Assembly: GCA_963576735.1 (NCBI GenBank)
Contig: OY755173.1
Location: 15,780,873 to 15,844,872, forward strand
Length of the DNA stretch: 64,000 nt
Reading direction: 5' to 3'
DNA from: Bedellia somnulentella
Taxonomy: Eukaryota > Arthropoda > Insecta > Lepidoptera > Bedelliidae
In this document: positions 38,073 through 47,869 of the stretch, piece by piece
How positions within the stretch are numbered: the stretch's first letter is position 1
Layout of the letters: every line of letters begins with the position of its first letter
The notes under the pieces: model-generated
The model's database searches: none
The model's input: only the letters and a program-made list of their open reading frames with translations
Told to the model about the DNA's origin: nothing
Made by a program: the position numbers and the translations under genes

Positions 38073-38245
38073 TACATACATACATACATATACTCACGGC
38101 TATATTTCCCTAGAAGGGGTAGCCAGAGCTAAGGAATTATGAATTCCTCAGCCACTTTTGGAAGTTGAATGGGGAAAAGATGGTAAAAATAAAGGTTTTT
38201 GGTGATGGGTCTCCAACCGCATCGCCCCAAAATCCAATAAAAAGC
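38073..38245 (-). mobile_element. SINE-B, 5'-truncated
   Basis: 3' two thirds of SINE-B with a long (ATGT)n tail, ending about 120 bp beyond the donor of the phosphatase exon at 38364. Sense orientation relative to the gene. Confidence 0.8.
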
Positions 38246-38363
38246 CTCTCGCCTTGAGAAATCTCGAGCGAAAACCCTAGTTATGTTAAACCTTACCTTC
38301 TAGTATTATTTGACCTAAAATATGTGTGAGAATTAATAATATGAATGAAATGTTAAATCTTAC

Positions 38364-38457
38364 CAATTGCTCTGGAAACAGCCAGTTGCCCATTCACCCT
38401 ATATGTGCCCCAAAATATAACCGTCCCGCCAGACGCCTCTATTCGATCTTTTTCATC
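38364..38457 (-). CDS. PPM1E/F-like: PPM1E/F-like PP2C phosphatase, [11 protein letters not shown] exon
   Basis: 94-bp exon, acceptor CTCAG before 38457, donor GTAAG after 38364. It encodes [20 protein letters not shown] then [11 protein letters not shown] plus the first base of a Gly codon. The DE-RIE--GG and [13 protein letters not shown] patterns are the PP2C family core between the GDSQ and DG strands. It starts in phase 0 after exon 39563-39420, giving RKDEKDRIE, and ends in phase 1, joining exon 28728-28564 as IGDARYKPYV. Those two perfect joins, across 1.0 kb and 9.6 kb of transposon-rich intron, make the model secure. Confidence 0.92.
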
Positions 38458-39419
38458 CTGAGGAGGGAAACATTTTTAAACAAAACAAAAAATATTTATA
38501 CCAAAGCATACTAATTTTGTGACTATTGAAATATAAAACAAAAATTGCTTCGTAAGTTTTTTTTTGAAAAAGACAAAATTTTATTTTGCGATATTTTTTT
38601 TACTTTTATTAATTTTTAATTCTACCGAACCAATGTTAGTTTGATATTATTAAATCTGATTGTTCATTTCAATAACAAGCCATAGCCAAGTTATAAGCCA
38701 CACCAGACAATTCACGAGCATGGTCATGTGCGAGTTGGGTCTTTGTCCTTTGAATCATATTATCTACATTATTTTTAAAGTTTCAGTCTCAAGTTCTAGC
38801 CATTGCCTACCAACATAAAGCAGGAGACGTTTTTATCAGACTAGCGGAATGGCTTACCTATTAAAAAAAATCAAATTACAATATTTAATACCCCTCCAAA
38901 CGTATATGTTAGTAATGGATTTCTTCACTTTGGATGTGATTTCAACCTATCATTGATTTGAAATTCAGTGTGGCTAGGCAGGTGTAAAAGCAGAAGCAAG
39001 ACGGCTTTTATTAAAGTATTTGGATACCTAACCCTCACCCAAATTATAAAAAATTGTTTAAAAAAACATACAGACATACTCACGGTTATACAAGCCAAAA
39101 AAAGCATTAGAATCTCAGCCTATTTTTTAAGTTAGGCCCTTAAATTAAAAGCCGTTGTATACTCGAGCGCTTAGTGACATATACAACATGTTCCAAAATT
39201 TTACGATAACCTTGAACTAGGCAGTCAGCCTCGTAGCATGGAAAAAAAAGCAGCAGTAGCAATAAATATGAAACAATATATTATTTTTTTTAGTTTTTAA
39301 ACAATTTACAAAATGAATAAGAGCGCGAGGTTTTTTTTATAATTCGTATCGTAATATCGAGATGGAATTAAATTTTTGAGACACGTTCCTCATAACTACA
39401 AACGCAAATATGAACCCAC

Positions 39420-39563
39420 CTTCCTGCTAGGTTTATGCGGATGCACGAGCTGCATGAGCCGCATCCGCTTGGCCAGCAGCGCCTGCGAGTCGCCCGCCCA
39501 CGCGGCCGTCAGCGCGCGCCCGCGCACCGCCACCGCCACCGCCGTGCTGCCGCCGCACGCTTG
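39420..39563 (-). CDS. PPM1E/F-like: PPM1E/F-like PP2C phosphatase, GSTA/GDSQ exon
   Basis: 144-bp phase 0 exon of 48 codons; acceptor TTCGCAG, donor GTGGGT. It encodes QACGGSTAVAVAVRGRALTA, then AWAGDSQALLAKRMRLMQLV and HPHKPSRK. GSTA and WAGDSQ are the paired central strands of PP2C enzymes, and HKP precedes the DE-RIE segment. The exon is extremely GC-rich, with an Ala/Val-rich strand in place of the usual longer variable loop. Two degenerate copies of its first 45 bp lie 2 kb upstream on the gene (41604-41650 and 41776-41826). Confidence 0.92.
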
Positions 39564-39648
39564 CTGCGAACAAACATACGACGAAAATTAAGATACGGCG
39601 CAAGACAGGAATCACAAAAGTAGGCCGAGCTACACAATTAAAAGTTCC

Positions 39649-39856
39649 TAAAGTAGGCCATACACGTTACGGTGTACCGGAGCGCACAAAGGTACACCGT
39701 ACGGAGCCGCCAAAAAGCATCGATTTTCGATTCTGCGCCGGTCGCCTGCGCAGGTTCAAAAAACTGCACAGGTCTATTCCCATACACGCTACGGTCTACC
39801 TGCACAGGCATACCTGTAGGCCTCTCCGGTACACCGTAGTGTGTGTGGCCGCCTTA
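39649..39856. mobile_element. GC-rich MITE near exon 39563-39420
   Basis: About 208 bp with imperfect inverted repeats of roughly 32 bp (GGTGTACCGGAG is shared exactly). It contains internal variants of the same motif (GGTACACCG, GGTCTACC). It starts about 85 bp from the acceptor side of the phosphatase exon. Class uncertain. Confidence 0.55.
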
Positions 39857-40777
39857 AGGACATACATACACACTCACACACACACTGTTACTTGTGGGCT
39901 TTATCGCACGCGCACACACGCACCGCTTCCGCTACAGCCGAGCTGCTATCGCAAGCTAGATACACACATACATTTCTATTTTATTTTGTTTGGGAGATTA
40001 ACAGCAAAACATGACTTATACATAGATCGAATAATCGGATGCATATTTACCTAAACTTATTTTTTGGCTAAGAAAATATGGAGACGGCTTCTTTTTTCGG
40101 AATTGTCTTTTTCAATGTCGGGATTCGAAAAAAATCAGGGATTTTGAACTAATTGGATATAAAACAAATTACGAATTGACGAGTTAGTTGGTTACCTACC
40201 TATCAAATTATAATATTAATTTATAAAATATAATTTATTTTTATAAAATAACTAGCTACTAAGCTTTGAACATCATAATTCATAATGGATATTCGCAAGC
40301 ATCTGCACTTAAACTGAATTTGACGTTGTTGAATAGCCAAATCGTTAGAAAATTGCAAAGGAACACTAAACACACCCGTACGCATGGCAAGTAAAGCGAC
40401 GAATATTTTCAAGTAACTAATAGATAGATAAGATAACAAAAGACATGCATTACCGGGGTTTCTTGCACCTACCTGCACACAAACCGGTTTTGAGAATGCC
40501 GTCTCACTCGCACAAGCAGCCAAAGTTACCTATCCGTCTCACTCGCACATTCACATTTATAACGCTTTTTTGAACATAACGAGAATTGTAAATTCAAAAC
40601 TGAAATTGATCTCCATTTATTTTTCGATATATTCCATAATAGTTAAAATCTTAACGTTAGTAAATGTGCAGCTAAGTGCACAACAAGCTTTACAATGTTA
40701 TTCAAATATTGTTCTCAACGCAAATAATTACGGCTCCTCATTTAAAAACCTTTATTTGAGTGTGCATTCAATTATAT
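39857..40777. other. Intronic DNA, anonymous
   Basis: Contains a stretch near 39885-39965 resembling the TGTTACTTGT-GGCT-AGATCGCACGC sequence around the exon echoes; otherwise unassigned. Confidence 0.35.
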
Positions 40778-40791
40778 TTATAACCAAAACG

Positions 40792-41155
40792 ATGTGATTC
40801 GTGAAAGGTGTGGTGTAAAAGATGATATTGTAAGTAAGATAGAAAAAGGAATGTTGAGATGGTTTGGGCACATCGAGAGGATGGATGATAGGAAATTGGT
40901 AAAAGGTATCTATAGAGCTAATGTGGAAGGTAATGTTAGTAGAGGACGGCCACGAAAGACACACTTGGACCAAATTGAAAGTGTGCTCAAAAAGGCAGGC
41001 GTCCGAAGTATGAAGAATAAAAGAGCATGTATGAAAAGATTGATGGATGTAGACGAAGCAAGAGAGGTTTGCCAGGATCGTACGAAGTGGCGATCGATAG
41101 TCTCTGCCTACCCCAATGGGAATTAACGGCGTGAGTATATGTATGTATGTATGTA
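40792..41155 (+). mobile_element. RTE LINE 3' copy with open frame and TSD
   Basis: Last 110 codons of the RTE ORF, open through YPNGN, with (ATGT)n tail. The 14-bp duplication TTATAACCAAAACG (40778-40791, 41156-41169) is perfect, so this is a recent insertion. The protein fragment has no catalytic residues. Confidence 0.9.
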
Positions 41156-41603
41156 TTATAACCAAAACGCTAACGGTATTCATCCCGAAACATTGGGTTT
41201 TTTTCCATACAAGTAATGTACATACAAATAATATATTGTAATAGAAAACACTACAAACGTAATGAAAATACATTTAATTCTATATTCCGAACATTAAATG
41301 CATCAATTCCGAAATCCCGAAATCTTTACGATTAAGAAGTGCTTTCCATACTAAGCCGCCGGTCAACTTTAGGTAAATATGCATCCGATTATCCAATCTA
41401 TGCTTATAATCTACAATATACATTTTCGTGTGCCAACTATAAATCTTCACCAATATTAAACACATACAAACATACACACTGTAAATATAATACATATAAC
41501 ACACAAATCACGAAAGGAGACAGAGCGTCAGAATGAGAAGTTCCTAAGACTGAAAGTTGAAGAGACCTATTCTTCAAATGGACAACCTTGCAACAAAATT
41601 TCT

Positions 41604-41650
41604 CACGCCCGCGGATCGCCACCGCCACCGTGCTGATGCGGCACGCCGCG
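41604..41650 (-). pseudogene. Exon echo 1 of the GSTA exon
   Basis: On the minus strand this reads AACRISTVAVAIRGR, in the same frame as QACGGSTAVAVAVRGR of exon 39563-39420, then diverges to EKFC. It retains only the acceptor-side 45 bp of the exon. Confidence 0.65.
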
Positions 41651-41775
41651 TACATACATACTATGTTACATGTACTCTAACATACCAAATAATGACACAC
41701 AAATCAAGGAAGTTTGGAAGTTGAGGAGGTCTTTGCAGAAGGTCTTCAAAATAACAACGCTATAACAAAATTTCA

Positions 41776-41826
41776 TGCGCCCGCGGACCGCCACCCCCAC
41801 CGCCGTGCTTCCGCCGCTTGCTATGC
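41776..41826 (-). pseudogene. Exon echo 2 of the GSTA exon
   Basis: On the minus strand it reads ASGGSTAVGVAVRGRMKFC. It is closer to the real exon than echo 1, and both echoes share the KFC continuation absent from the exon. The two are about 170 bp apart, so they arose by tandem duplication of one truncated fragment. Confidence 0.65.
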
Positions 41827-41898
41827 GTACAGACACGCTATTATTTTGATTCTAACACAATTGTTACTTGTAGACTAAGATCGCACGCTTGCTGACTA

Positions 41899-42118
41899 AG
41901 GGCCAGTTTTTTGATCCGTAGTTAAAAATATAACCATTTGTTACATTGACTATAGTTAAATGACTAACCAGTAGTCAAATCGTAAATCCATTTTGGTTCG
42001 ATATTTGACCATTAGTTACTCTAACCACGGGTCAAAAAATGTATTTTGCTGATATCTAACTAATAGTTACGATATTTAACAAATTGTTGAGTTAACCACG
42101 GATCAAAAAACTGGCCCT
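41899..42118. mobile_element. 220-bp palindromic MITE, TA-flanked, copy 2
   Basis: Inverted counterpart of 35377-35596, same length, also with TA on both sides. It is inserted among sequence associated with the exon echoes. Confidence 0.75.
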
Positions 42119-42589
42119 TAGGCACAGCCTCTAACACTGTTACTTGTTGGCTAAGATAGCGACTTAATAGCCCACAATTCCCAGAAAGCGGCAGAGCTTC
42201 CGAATTTTCTAATGCATTTTAGGATCTTCAGATCGAAAACGATAAATTTCATCCGTATCATATCTAACCCATATTAGCAACTCTCACTGGCAGAAAACGT
42301 GGATGGGGATGCGGACGATTTCAGAGGCAATTTCGTGAAAACTGCCCAGAAGTTTGGGTCGAAGTTATTTAAGGCCCACTGGGCAATGGGCAATAGACAA
42401 ACTCTCAGGTGGAACACTTTAGTTCTATAAGCAAAGAAAAAGTTTAATTCTGCAGTTTTAGACGACGCTGCTATGTACCGGCGCCGGCGTCTCAATAGGT
42501 AGATCTCAAAGTGCTTAAAACGCGACTTGGGGTGACGTGACGCGACTATTTAAAAGGGAACACGCTAAACTTATAGAATAGTAGTGTTG
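42119..42589. other. Intronic DNA, unassigned
   Basis: A 73-codon minus-strand frame at 42274-42495 has no motif. It may be the upstream part of the decayed LINE that follows. Confidence 0.35.
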
Positions 42590-43095
42590 TTGCATTGTTC
42601 TTTAAAAAGAGTGATAATACCCTATTAGATGACTACAGGTCTATATCACTTTTAAGCATGTCTACAAACTGTTTTCCAGATTCATCACAAATTGTAGGTT
42701 TGGAAAATATCCACCTCCCGAACTAGCCGGTTTCCGAAAGGAATTTGGTTTTCTATACCACATTCTCACCCTATTTCAGACTATACAGAAGACCGAGGAG
42801 TATAATCTGCCACTGTGCCTAGGGCTCGTGGACTACAAAAAAAGCCTTTGATTCGATGGAAAAATGGGCAACGCTTGAAGGTGCTCAAGTGTTAGTATGA
42901 AAACGCCACAACGCGGTCCGGATCCGAGACCAGAAAATCAATCCCATACAGTTGCAGCGAGTAGTAAAACAGGGTGATGTCATCATTGCGAAACTGTTTA
43001 CTGCTGATCTGGAAGATATTTTCAAGCTCTTAGATTGTGAAAGAGCCAACATCAACATCAAAATTCGATTTGCTGATGACATTGTAGTTATAATA
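42590..43095 (+). pseudogene. Decayed RTE-type reverse transcriptase (second family)
   Basis: Fragments in different frames follow reverse transcriptase order: DDYRSISLLS, a degraded AGFRK region, LVDYKKAFDSMEKWATLEG, KQGDVI with LFTADLEDIFKLLD, then FADDIVVI. These match the RTE subgroup typified by Heliconius endonuclease-reverse transcriptases, different from the main RTE family here. Several frameshifts and stops make it non-functional. A second LINE truncates its 3' end at about 43096. Confidence 0.75.
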
Positions 43096-43096
43096 A

Positions 43097-43630
43097 AATA
43101 AAATAAAAATAAAAATATTTATTTTCGGACAGCATAATATCCATTATGTTAGTAATCTTAAAACTAGGTGTGTTAGTACTTATATTCTACTAAGGGTTTG
43201 ATTATATTAATTAAGTGGCCGATAAGTGGACAATCCCCACTATCGGTTATCGCCCTCAGGATGCCGTTGCTGCTACCGCGCACCCTACGCAATAGTGACG
43301 CAGCCTTCTTCCGCAGAAGAGTAGAGAAGCTATCTATTTCTGCATACGCAAACATAGCTGAGGCACTACAGTAGCGCGGCAACCCCAACAGCGCCCTTAA
43401 GGCGTTGTTGTATTGGGTGCGCAAGGCGTTGACGATTTCTTGATGTACTTCACACACAGATTACCCGTGTAGATAGACGTACAGTAGGCTTTAAAGAGCG
43501 TTATTTTAACGTCGACTGAACAACGGGCGAACCTGCGAGCCAACATATTCGCTCTAATCGACAACGCCCTGCGTTCCCTCTCCATGTCTACATCATCTCT
43601 TAGGTCAGCTGTTACATAGTGACCGAGGTA
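43097..43630 (-). mobile_element. LINE C-terminal fragment, frameshifted
   Basis: Minus-strand 3' end of another LINE: MERERRALSIRANMLARRFA and SVDVKITLFKAYCTSIYTGN lie in one frame. A second frame has ALRTQYNNALRALLGLPRYC and KKAASLLRRVRGSSN. Together they form the post-RT region common to many lepidopteran non-LTR elements. A (TTTTA)n-like tail ends it at the low-coordinate side. Confidence 0.75.
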
Positions 43631-43773
43631 CGTACGTACATTATGTACATTGACGTTCTTACGATCATCATTCAGTCAATAAACGTCCTAGGACCTCCAC
43701 GACGCTACCCCCAAAAGTTTCTAACTACCAAATCGAAAAAAACTTTGAAACTTCTCTATCTTTACCAACTAGC

Positions 43774-43887
43774 CTCTTGATAGCTCTTACGCCAGAATTC
43801 ATCATTGGTCCTCGAGAATGCATTCGTCAAGGCGCTACGTAGATCCTGTGCGAAGAGCTTGCTCTCCATCAAATAGTGGTGAAGATG
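43774..43887 (-). pseudogene. Exon echo, 38 codons still open
   Basis: Reads HLHHYLMESKLFAQDLRSAL then TNAFSRTNDEFWRKSYQE, aligned without gaps to the second part of exon 44771-44583 (about 26 of 38 residues identical by eye). The donor is GCTAGT instead of GTTAGT. No good acceptor is evident beyond AAG at the start of the homology. Probably a pseudo-exon, possibly a usable alternative exon. Confidence 0.6.
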
Positions 43888-44042
43888 CTTGACTTCTATG
43901 ATAATAGTAGACGTTCTTACTCATCATTACGATCATCAATCATTCACTAAACATATTACTAGACGTAGCCTTCCACAACGATGCATTAAAAATCACTGGC
44001 AATAAATTCTTTCAAAAACCCGTAACAACCCGAACTCGACTC

Positions 44043-44136
44043 TTGATTACTCTTCAGTCCTCAAGAACGCCTCCGTGAAGGCGCTCCGTAGATCCTATTC
44101 AAAGTGCTCGCTCTCCACCAAGTACTGGTGTGGAAG
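44043..44136 (-). pseudogene. Exon echo with stop
   Basis: HQYLVESEHFE followed by a stop codon, then a deletion removing most of the TDDEFCRK codons. Confidence 0.65.
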
Positions 44137-44324
44137 CTAGATCTAGCAGTTAACGTTTGATGACTGAATGATGATCGTAATATTACGTCTACTATGATCA
44201 TAGTTGACGTTCTTACACATTCTCATTATCATAATCATTCAGTCACTAACTGTCTCCTGCTAGACCTAGACCTCTATCTTGCTAGTCTCAGAAATTCTTG
44301 TCCTCTAAACGCTGAACCAACTAG

Positions 44325-44439
44325 CCTGCTGATTGCTCTTCCGACAGAACTCATCATCGGTCCTCAAAACGCCTTCGTGAAGTCGCTCCGTAGATCCCTT
44401 ATAAAGTGCTCGCTTTCCACCAATTACTGGTGTAGATGC
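44325..44439 (-). pseudogene. Exon echo with stop and frameshift
   Basis: The Tyr of HQY has become a stop and one base is lost in the EAFLRT region; otherwise it aligns to the real exon through its donor region. Confidence 0.65.
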
Positions 44440-44582
44440 TTGAATACTATGACCATAGTAGACGTTCTTACTCATTTACAGTGACAAAACGTCTACGTAG
44501 ACCTACACCTCCACAACGCTCAGAAATTCTTGTCAACCAAAACACACAAAACTTTGAAACATCTCTATCTTTACCAACTAAC

Positions 44583-44771
44583 CTCCTGATTGCTCTTCCG
44601 ACAGAACTCATCATCGGTCCTCAAGAACGCCTCCGTGAAGGCACTCCGTAGATCCCTTGTAAAGTGCTCGCTCTCCACCAAGTACTGGTGGAGATGCGCT
44701 GCGCTGTACGTGGCGGCGGCCGAGCCGGCGTGCCCGTCGTATACTGCGTAGAAACTCGTTGGCTCGCTGGT
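44583..44771 (-). CDS. PPM1E/F-like: PPM1E/F-like PP2C phosphatase, DGHAG exon
   Basis: 189-bp phase 0 exon of 63 codons; acceptor TTTCAG, donor GTTAGT. It encodes FYAVYDGHAGSAAATYSAAH, where the Asp and Gly of DGHAG bind the metal pair of PP2C enzymes. LHQYLVES and a DLRSAFTEAFLRTDDEFCRK helix follow, ending SNQE. This equals the DGHGG to F--TD--F segment of PPM1F; DGHAG instead of DGHGG is also seen in PPM1A. Joined to the exon at 39563 it reads SNQEQACGGSTA. Partial decayed copies follow it in tandem on the gene. Confidence 0.92.
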
Positions 44772-44861
44772 CTGAAATGGGATGGTTTAGTCTTTAAATT
44801 AGTTAGTCTACTGTGTTCGAAAATCAACCAAAAAGAGATTTTTCCTGATATAAAGCCACTA

Positions 44862-45070
44862 CATACATATACTCACGCCATTATTTCCCATTGGGGTAGG
44901 CAGGGACCGTTGATCGCCACTTTGTACGATCCTGGCAAACCTCTCTAGTTTCGTTTGCATCCTTTTATCTTTTCATACATGCTCTTTTATTCTCCATATT
45001 TCGGACGCCTGCCTTTTTGAGCACACACTCTATTTGATCCAGGTGTGTCCTCTGTGGTCGTCCTCTACTT
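44862..45070 (-). mobile_element. RTE LINE 3' stub
   Basis: About 205 bp of the RTE 3' end on the minus strand, frame roughly preserved, tail short. It is inserted in the intron between exons 45827-45610 and 44771-44583. Confidence 0.8.
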
Positions 45071-45609
45071 TTTTGATCATGAACTTAATAAAAGAGTGTA
45101 TTGGCAAATACGCTGCTATCCATTTGTGTGACGTAATAATGTAATAAACAACAATGTGGTTATGTCACACCGTGATATTTAAGATCTAAATCCCTATATT
45201 TTAGTGTATTTCTGTATATCTTTTAAATTGTATTATACCTCATATATCTTCACTACCGGAAGTACCCTAATACCTATCTGTACACTTGTAATTAATTTAT
45301 TCGTAGAGACATGGTAAAGTTAATTCATATATCGTAGCAATTTGGATCTAAGTAGCAATCAGGCCACGTATAGGATTATGGAGTGTATGAGTGAGTGGTT
45401 ACTACAAAACAACATATTGGACATTAGATTTTTCAAATCAGATAAAACCGCAACTCAAGGAAGTTCATCCAGGAATTAAACAAGCCATCTAGGTTACATA
45501 GTCCTCGCTGCATGACACTCTACCGAATTCTCAACGAAAAACGCGACACTGTTTCGCTCAATCGGCCGTCATCCATATAACAATGTTTACAAGAACGCAA
45601 AACACGCAC
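45071..45609. other. Intronic DNA, anonymous
   Basis: About 0.5 kb with no recognised element. Confidence 0.35.
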
Positions 45610-45827
45610 CTCAATACCAAAAAGCGCTTCCAAATTTCCGATCTCAACATGCCTATCCTCCATGACCCGTCTTGAGTTCTTGTTGGCAGCGGAGACGGTG
45701 GGCAGGTCCCTCGCGGCGGGGGGCGGGGGCGGAGGTAGTGTGTCTAGCTGTGCGTTGTCCAAGTACCGCAGACATACTGCGTTCACGCGAGCCGTCACGG
45801 CCTGCATTAGCCGTAGCGGTATGTATA
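45610..45827 (-). CDS. PPM1E/F-like: PPM1E/F-like PP2C phosphatase, MEDRHV exon
   Basis: 218-bp exon; acceptor TTCCAG after a pyrimidine tract, donor GTGCGT. It begins with two bases completing a codon from exon 47979-47870, then YIPLRLMQAVTARVNAVCLR, YLDNAQLDTL, a run of six Pro, and VSAANKNSRRVMEDRHVEIG, ending LEALFGIE. RRVMEDRHV opens the catalytic domain: the Arg contacts phosphate and the Glu-Asp pair binds metal. The following NLEALFG parallels the FNQLFGL of PPM1F, which separates this group from other PP2Cs. A shorter version using the AG at 45802 is possible, but it would break the join to the upstream exon. Confidence 0.9.
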
Positions 45828-45899
45828 CTGGAATTGTGGAAAGATGGTTGAGAAACAGAAATTGTGTTACATCTACTGAGGCACAAGTTTGGTGTCATA

Positions 45900-46005
45900 C
45901 TTATAAGTTATACTTACGCCGTTCAAGTAGGCAGCGACTGTCAATCGCTACTTTGTACGATCCTGGTAAATCTCTCGAGCTTCGTTTACATACATCACAC
46001 CTTGG
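45900..46005 (-). mobile_element. RTE LINE 3' fragment, decayed
   Basis: Matches the GATCGTAC-AAGTGGCGAT-GA-AGTC-CTGCCTAC region on the minus strand with a deletion through the hairpin. It starts some 70 bp upstream of the phosphatase exon. Confidence 0.6.
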
Positions 46006-46489
46006 TCATCATTATCCAATATCGTTAAAACGACCTGCCCCTTGATTATGATTCTTTGCAAACGTCGTCGGTATTATTGCAACTATTGTACTCTCAGAAC
46101 TGACATTATCTACCTAGTCGGTTCTTAAATACTGTCACTGGCCATTTATTTTAAAAATAGAACACCTAGACAAAAATATAAAATGGTGTTCGATTTTTCA
46201 ATTATTTTTGTAATACTAATCTGCTAAATCACAATCACATTCATTATTTTTTTACGATGGATTAGACTCGCAAAGAGAACTGAGTAACAGTAATTGCATT
46301 GCATCTTTGCTGCCGTCCACCAAAGACAATATTGAACTTGATTTATAAATAAAAAATCACGATGAGGTTCGTATACCGTACCATCAAGAGGTAGAATGAA
46401 ACCTCTAGTGTCAATGACGAGAAAAGAACTGGCAGACTTCGTTCCGTTAGGACTCCAGAAGAGCAAGCACGAGCCGTGTTTAAACTAGT
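46006..46489. other. Intronic DNA, anonymous
   Basis: Nothing recognised. Confidence 0.35.
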
Positions 46490-46590
46490 TATCGCGTGGG
46501 ATAAAGCAGCCATCTCTTACGCACTTACTTAGTATCGTATACTGCCATCTCATTCTAACCGTTATCGAGTCGATAAAGTAGCGCTCGTGC
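46490..46590 (+). repeat. Dispersed 100-bp repeat, copy 2
   Basis: Same family as 33570-33672, opposite orientation, abutting the mariner relic. Confidence 0.5.
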
Positions 46591-46599
46591 TTGCTGGGC

Positions 46600-47418
46600 A
46601 GGTGTGATCAAAGCAATCAAGGCGCGTGCGGCAAGAAATCCCGACCGCAAGTAGATGTCTTTGAAGATGGGTTTAACCAGAAGTACCGTAAAAAAAGTAC
46701 TCGATAAAAACCTGGGACCACAAGCTTACCGAAAAATAGTGGACATATTCTGAAAGCGCGTCTGATAGCTATGAGAGCCAAAGAATGCAAAGTATCGCTT
46801 AAGCGGTACGCAAGAAAAAGACACCGCGATATCCTGTTTACGGCGAGTTTTTTTTAATATTCAGGAGAGATACACCAAAAAAAGGTCAGGATGTACGCTA
46901 CCAGCTCTGCGGCTGCTGGAAATGCCATTCCTAGAGTGCAGCACGGTCATCATCCACCATCAATCATGATTTAGTTGCGAGTGTCCTACTATGGCCCTAC
47001 TGAAGTGCATTTTTGTGAAAAAGATGTCAAAACCAGTGCAAAACTGTACGAAGACACGGTTTTAGATCGCATAGTTAAATATCTGCCCCAGACACTCTTT
47101 GGAGGATAGCCATTTGTGTTTCAACAGGACTCTGCACCTGCTCATAAGGCCAAAACAACTCAGGAGTGGTTTGAGCGCCAAAATGTCGAGCTATTAAGGC
47201 ATCAAGATTGGCCCTCATCTAGACCTGACCTCAATCTACTGGATTACAAATTTTTTTGAAGAAGAAGGTCTCAACCTCACAAAAATTTTAGCAGCCTAAA
47301 GTCGTCATTGACTAAAGCAGTGACCTATATCGACTTGAATATAGGCCGTGCTGCTACTAAATACTGGCCGCGAAGATTGAAGGATTTTGTGAAAAATAGT
47401 GGCAACCGTTTTGAATAA
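46600..47418 (+). pseudogene. mariner/Tc1-family transposase relic
   Basis: Cut-and-paste transposase remains spread over several frames. The order is IKAIKARAARNP near the helix-turn-helix linker, an NIQERYTKK segment, SYYGPTEVHFCEKDVKTSAK, FVFQQDSAPAHKAKTTQEWF and WPSSRPDLNLLDY, ending KYWPRRLKDFVKNSGNRFE before a stop. QQDSAPAHKA and PDLN-LDY hold the second and third catalytic Asp region of the mariner maT-like group. Multiple stops and frameshifts make it inactive. Terminal repeats were not located. Confidence 0.8.
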
Positions 47419-47869
47419 ATTTTGTGTTTAATGTAAGCTAATTAAATTACCTTTTATTTAAAAATTTTTTTTTTTAATATCATGACTGATTTTAATTTTA
47501 TAGCCAATTTTGTTTGTGACAGAATTTAAGCACCGACTAGGTATACAAGTATATGACTTTTAAATCGTCAATCTTGTAACTTACCACACCATCGATGCGA
47601 CAATCACAAATCATCGTTGATCAGAAGAAGGTCTCCGCTGCCCTTAAGCATCGATCTATTCCCATAATCTCATAAATTCGGGGAATCACCTGTAAGAACC
47701 CAACCTACGCTGCCTGCCTGGTACTTTCCCAAGACTCCTTAATATTTGAGCCTTAAAAATTGACACTTCTGTTTCGCAACTCTTTGGGCAATTTTAGTTA
47801 GTAAAAATTATTCTATTTATTTGGTACTCGCTAACATATTCTAGTTTAATTCAATACAAAGAAGGCTAC
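47419..47869. other. Intronic DNA with unassigned GC-richer block
   Basis: 47580-47740 is less AT-rich than its surroundings and looks like part of a dispersed repeat, but I cannot name it. No splice-bounded frame was found. Confidence 0.3.

Larger units (their letters stand above)
43652..44460 (-). repeat. Three tandem echo units of a phosphatase exon
   Basis: Units begin with GACGTTCTTAC at 43652, 43910 and 44206; a fourth at 44461 runs into the real exon. Periods are about 258, 296 and 255 bp. Each unit holds intron sequence plus the 3' half of exon 44771-44583 with its donor. Only the fourth retains the exon's 5' half. The duplication therefore covers an exon-intron boundary, and the units decayed independently. 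Confidence 0.85.

Noticed and set aside
39433..39623. Plus-strand Arg/Ala-rich frames
   Set aside because: Shadows of the GC-rich phosphatase exon on the minus strand.
43652..44771. CRISPR-like or satellite array
   Set aside because: Units of 255-310 bp contain phosphatase exon pieces and diverge; no short regular repeats with spacers.
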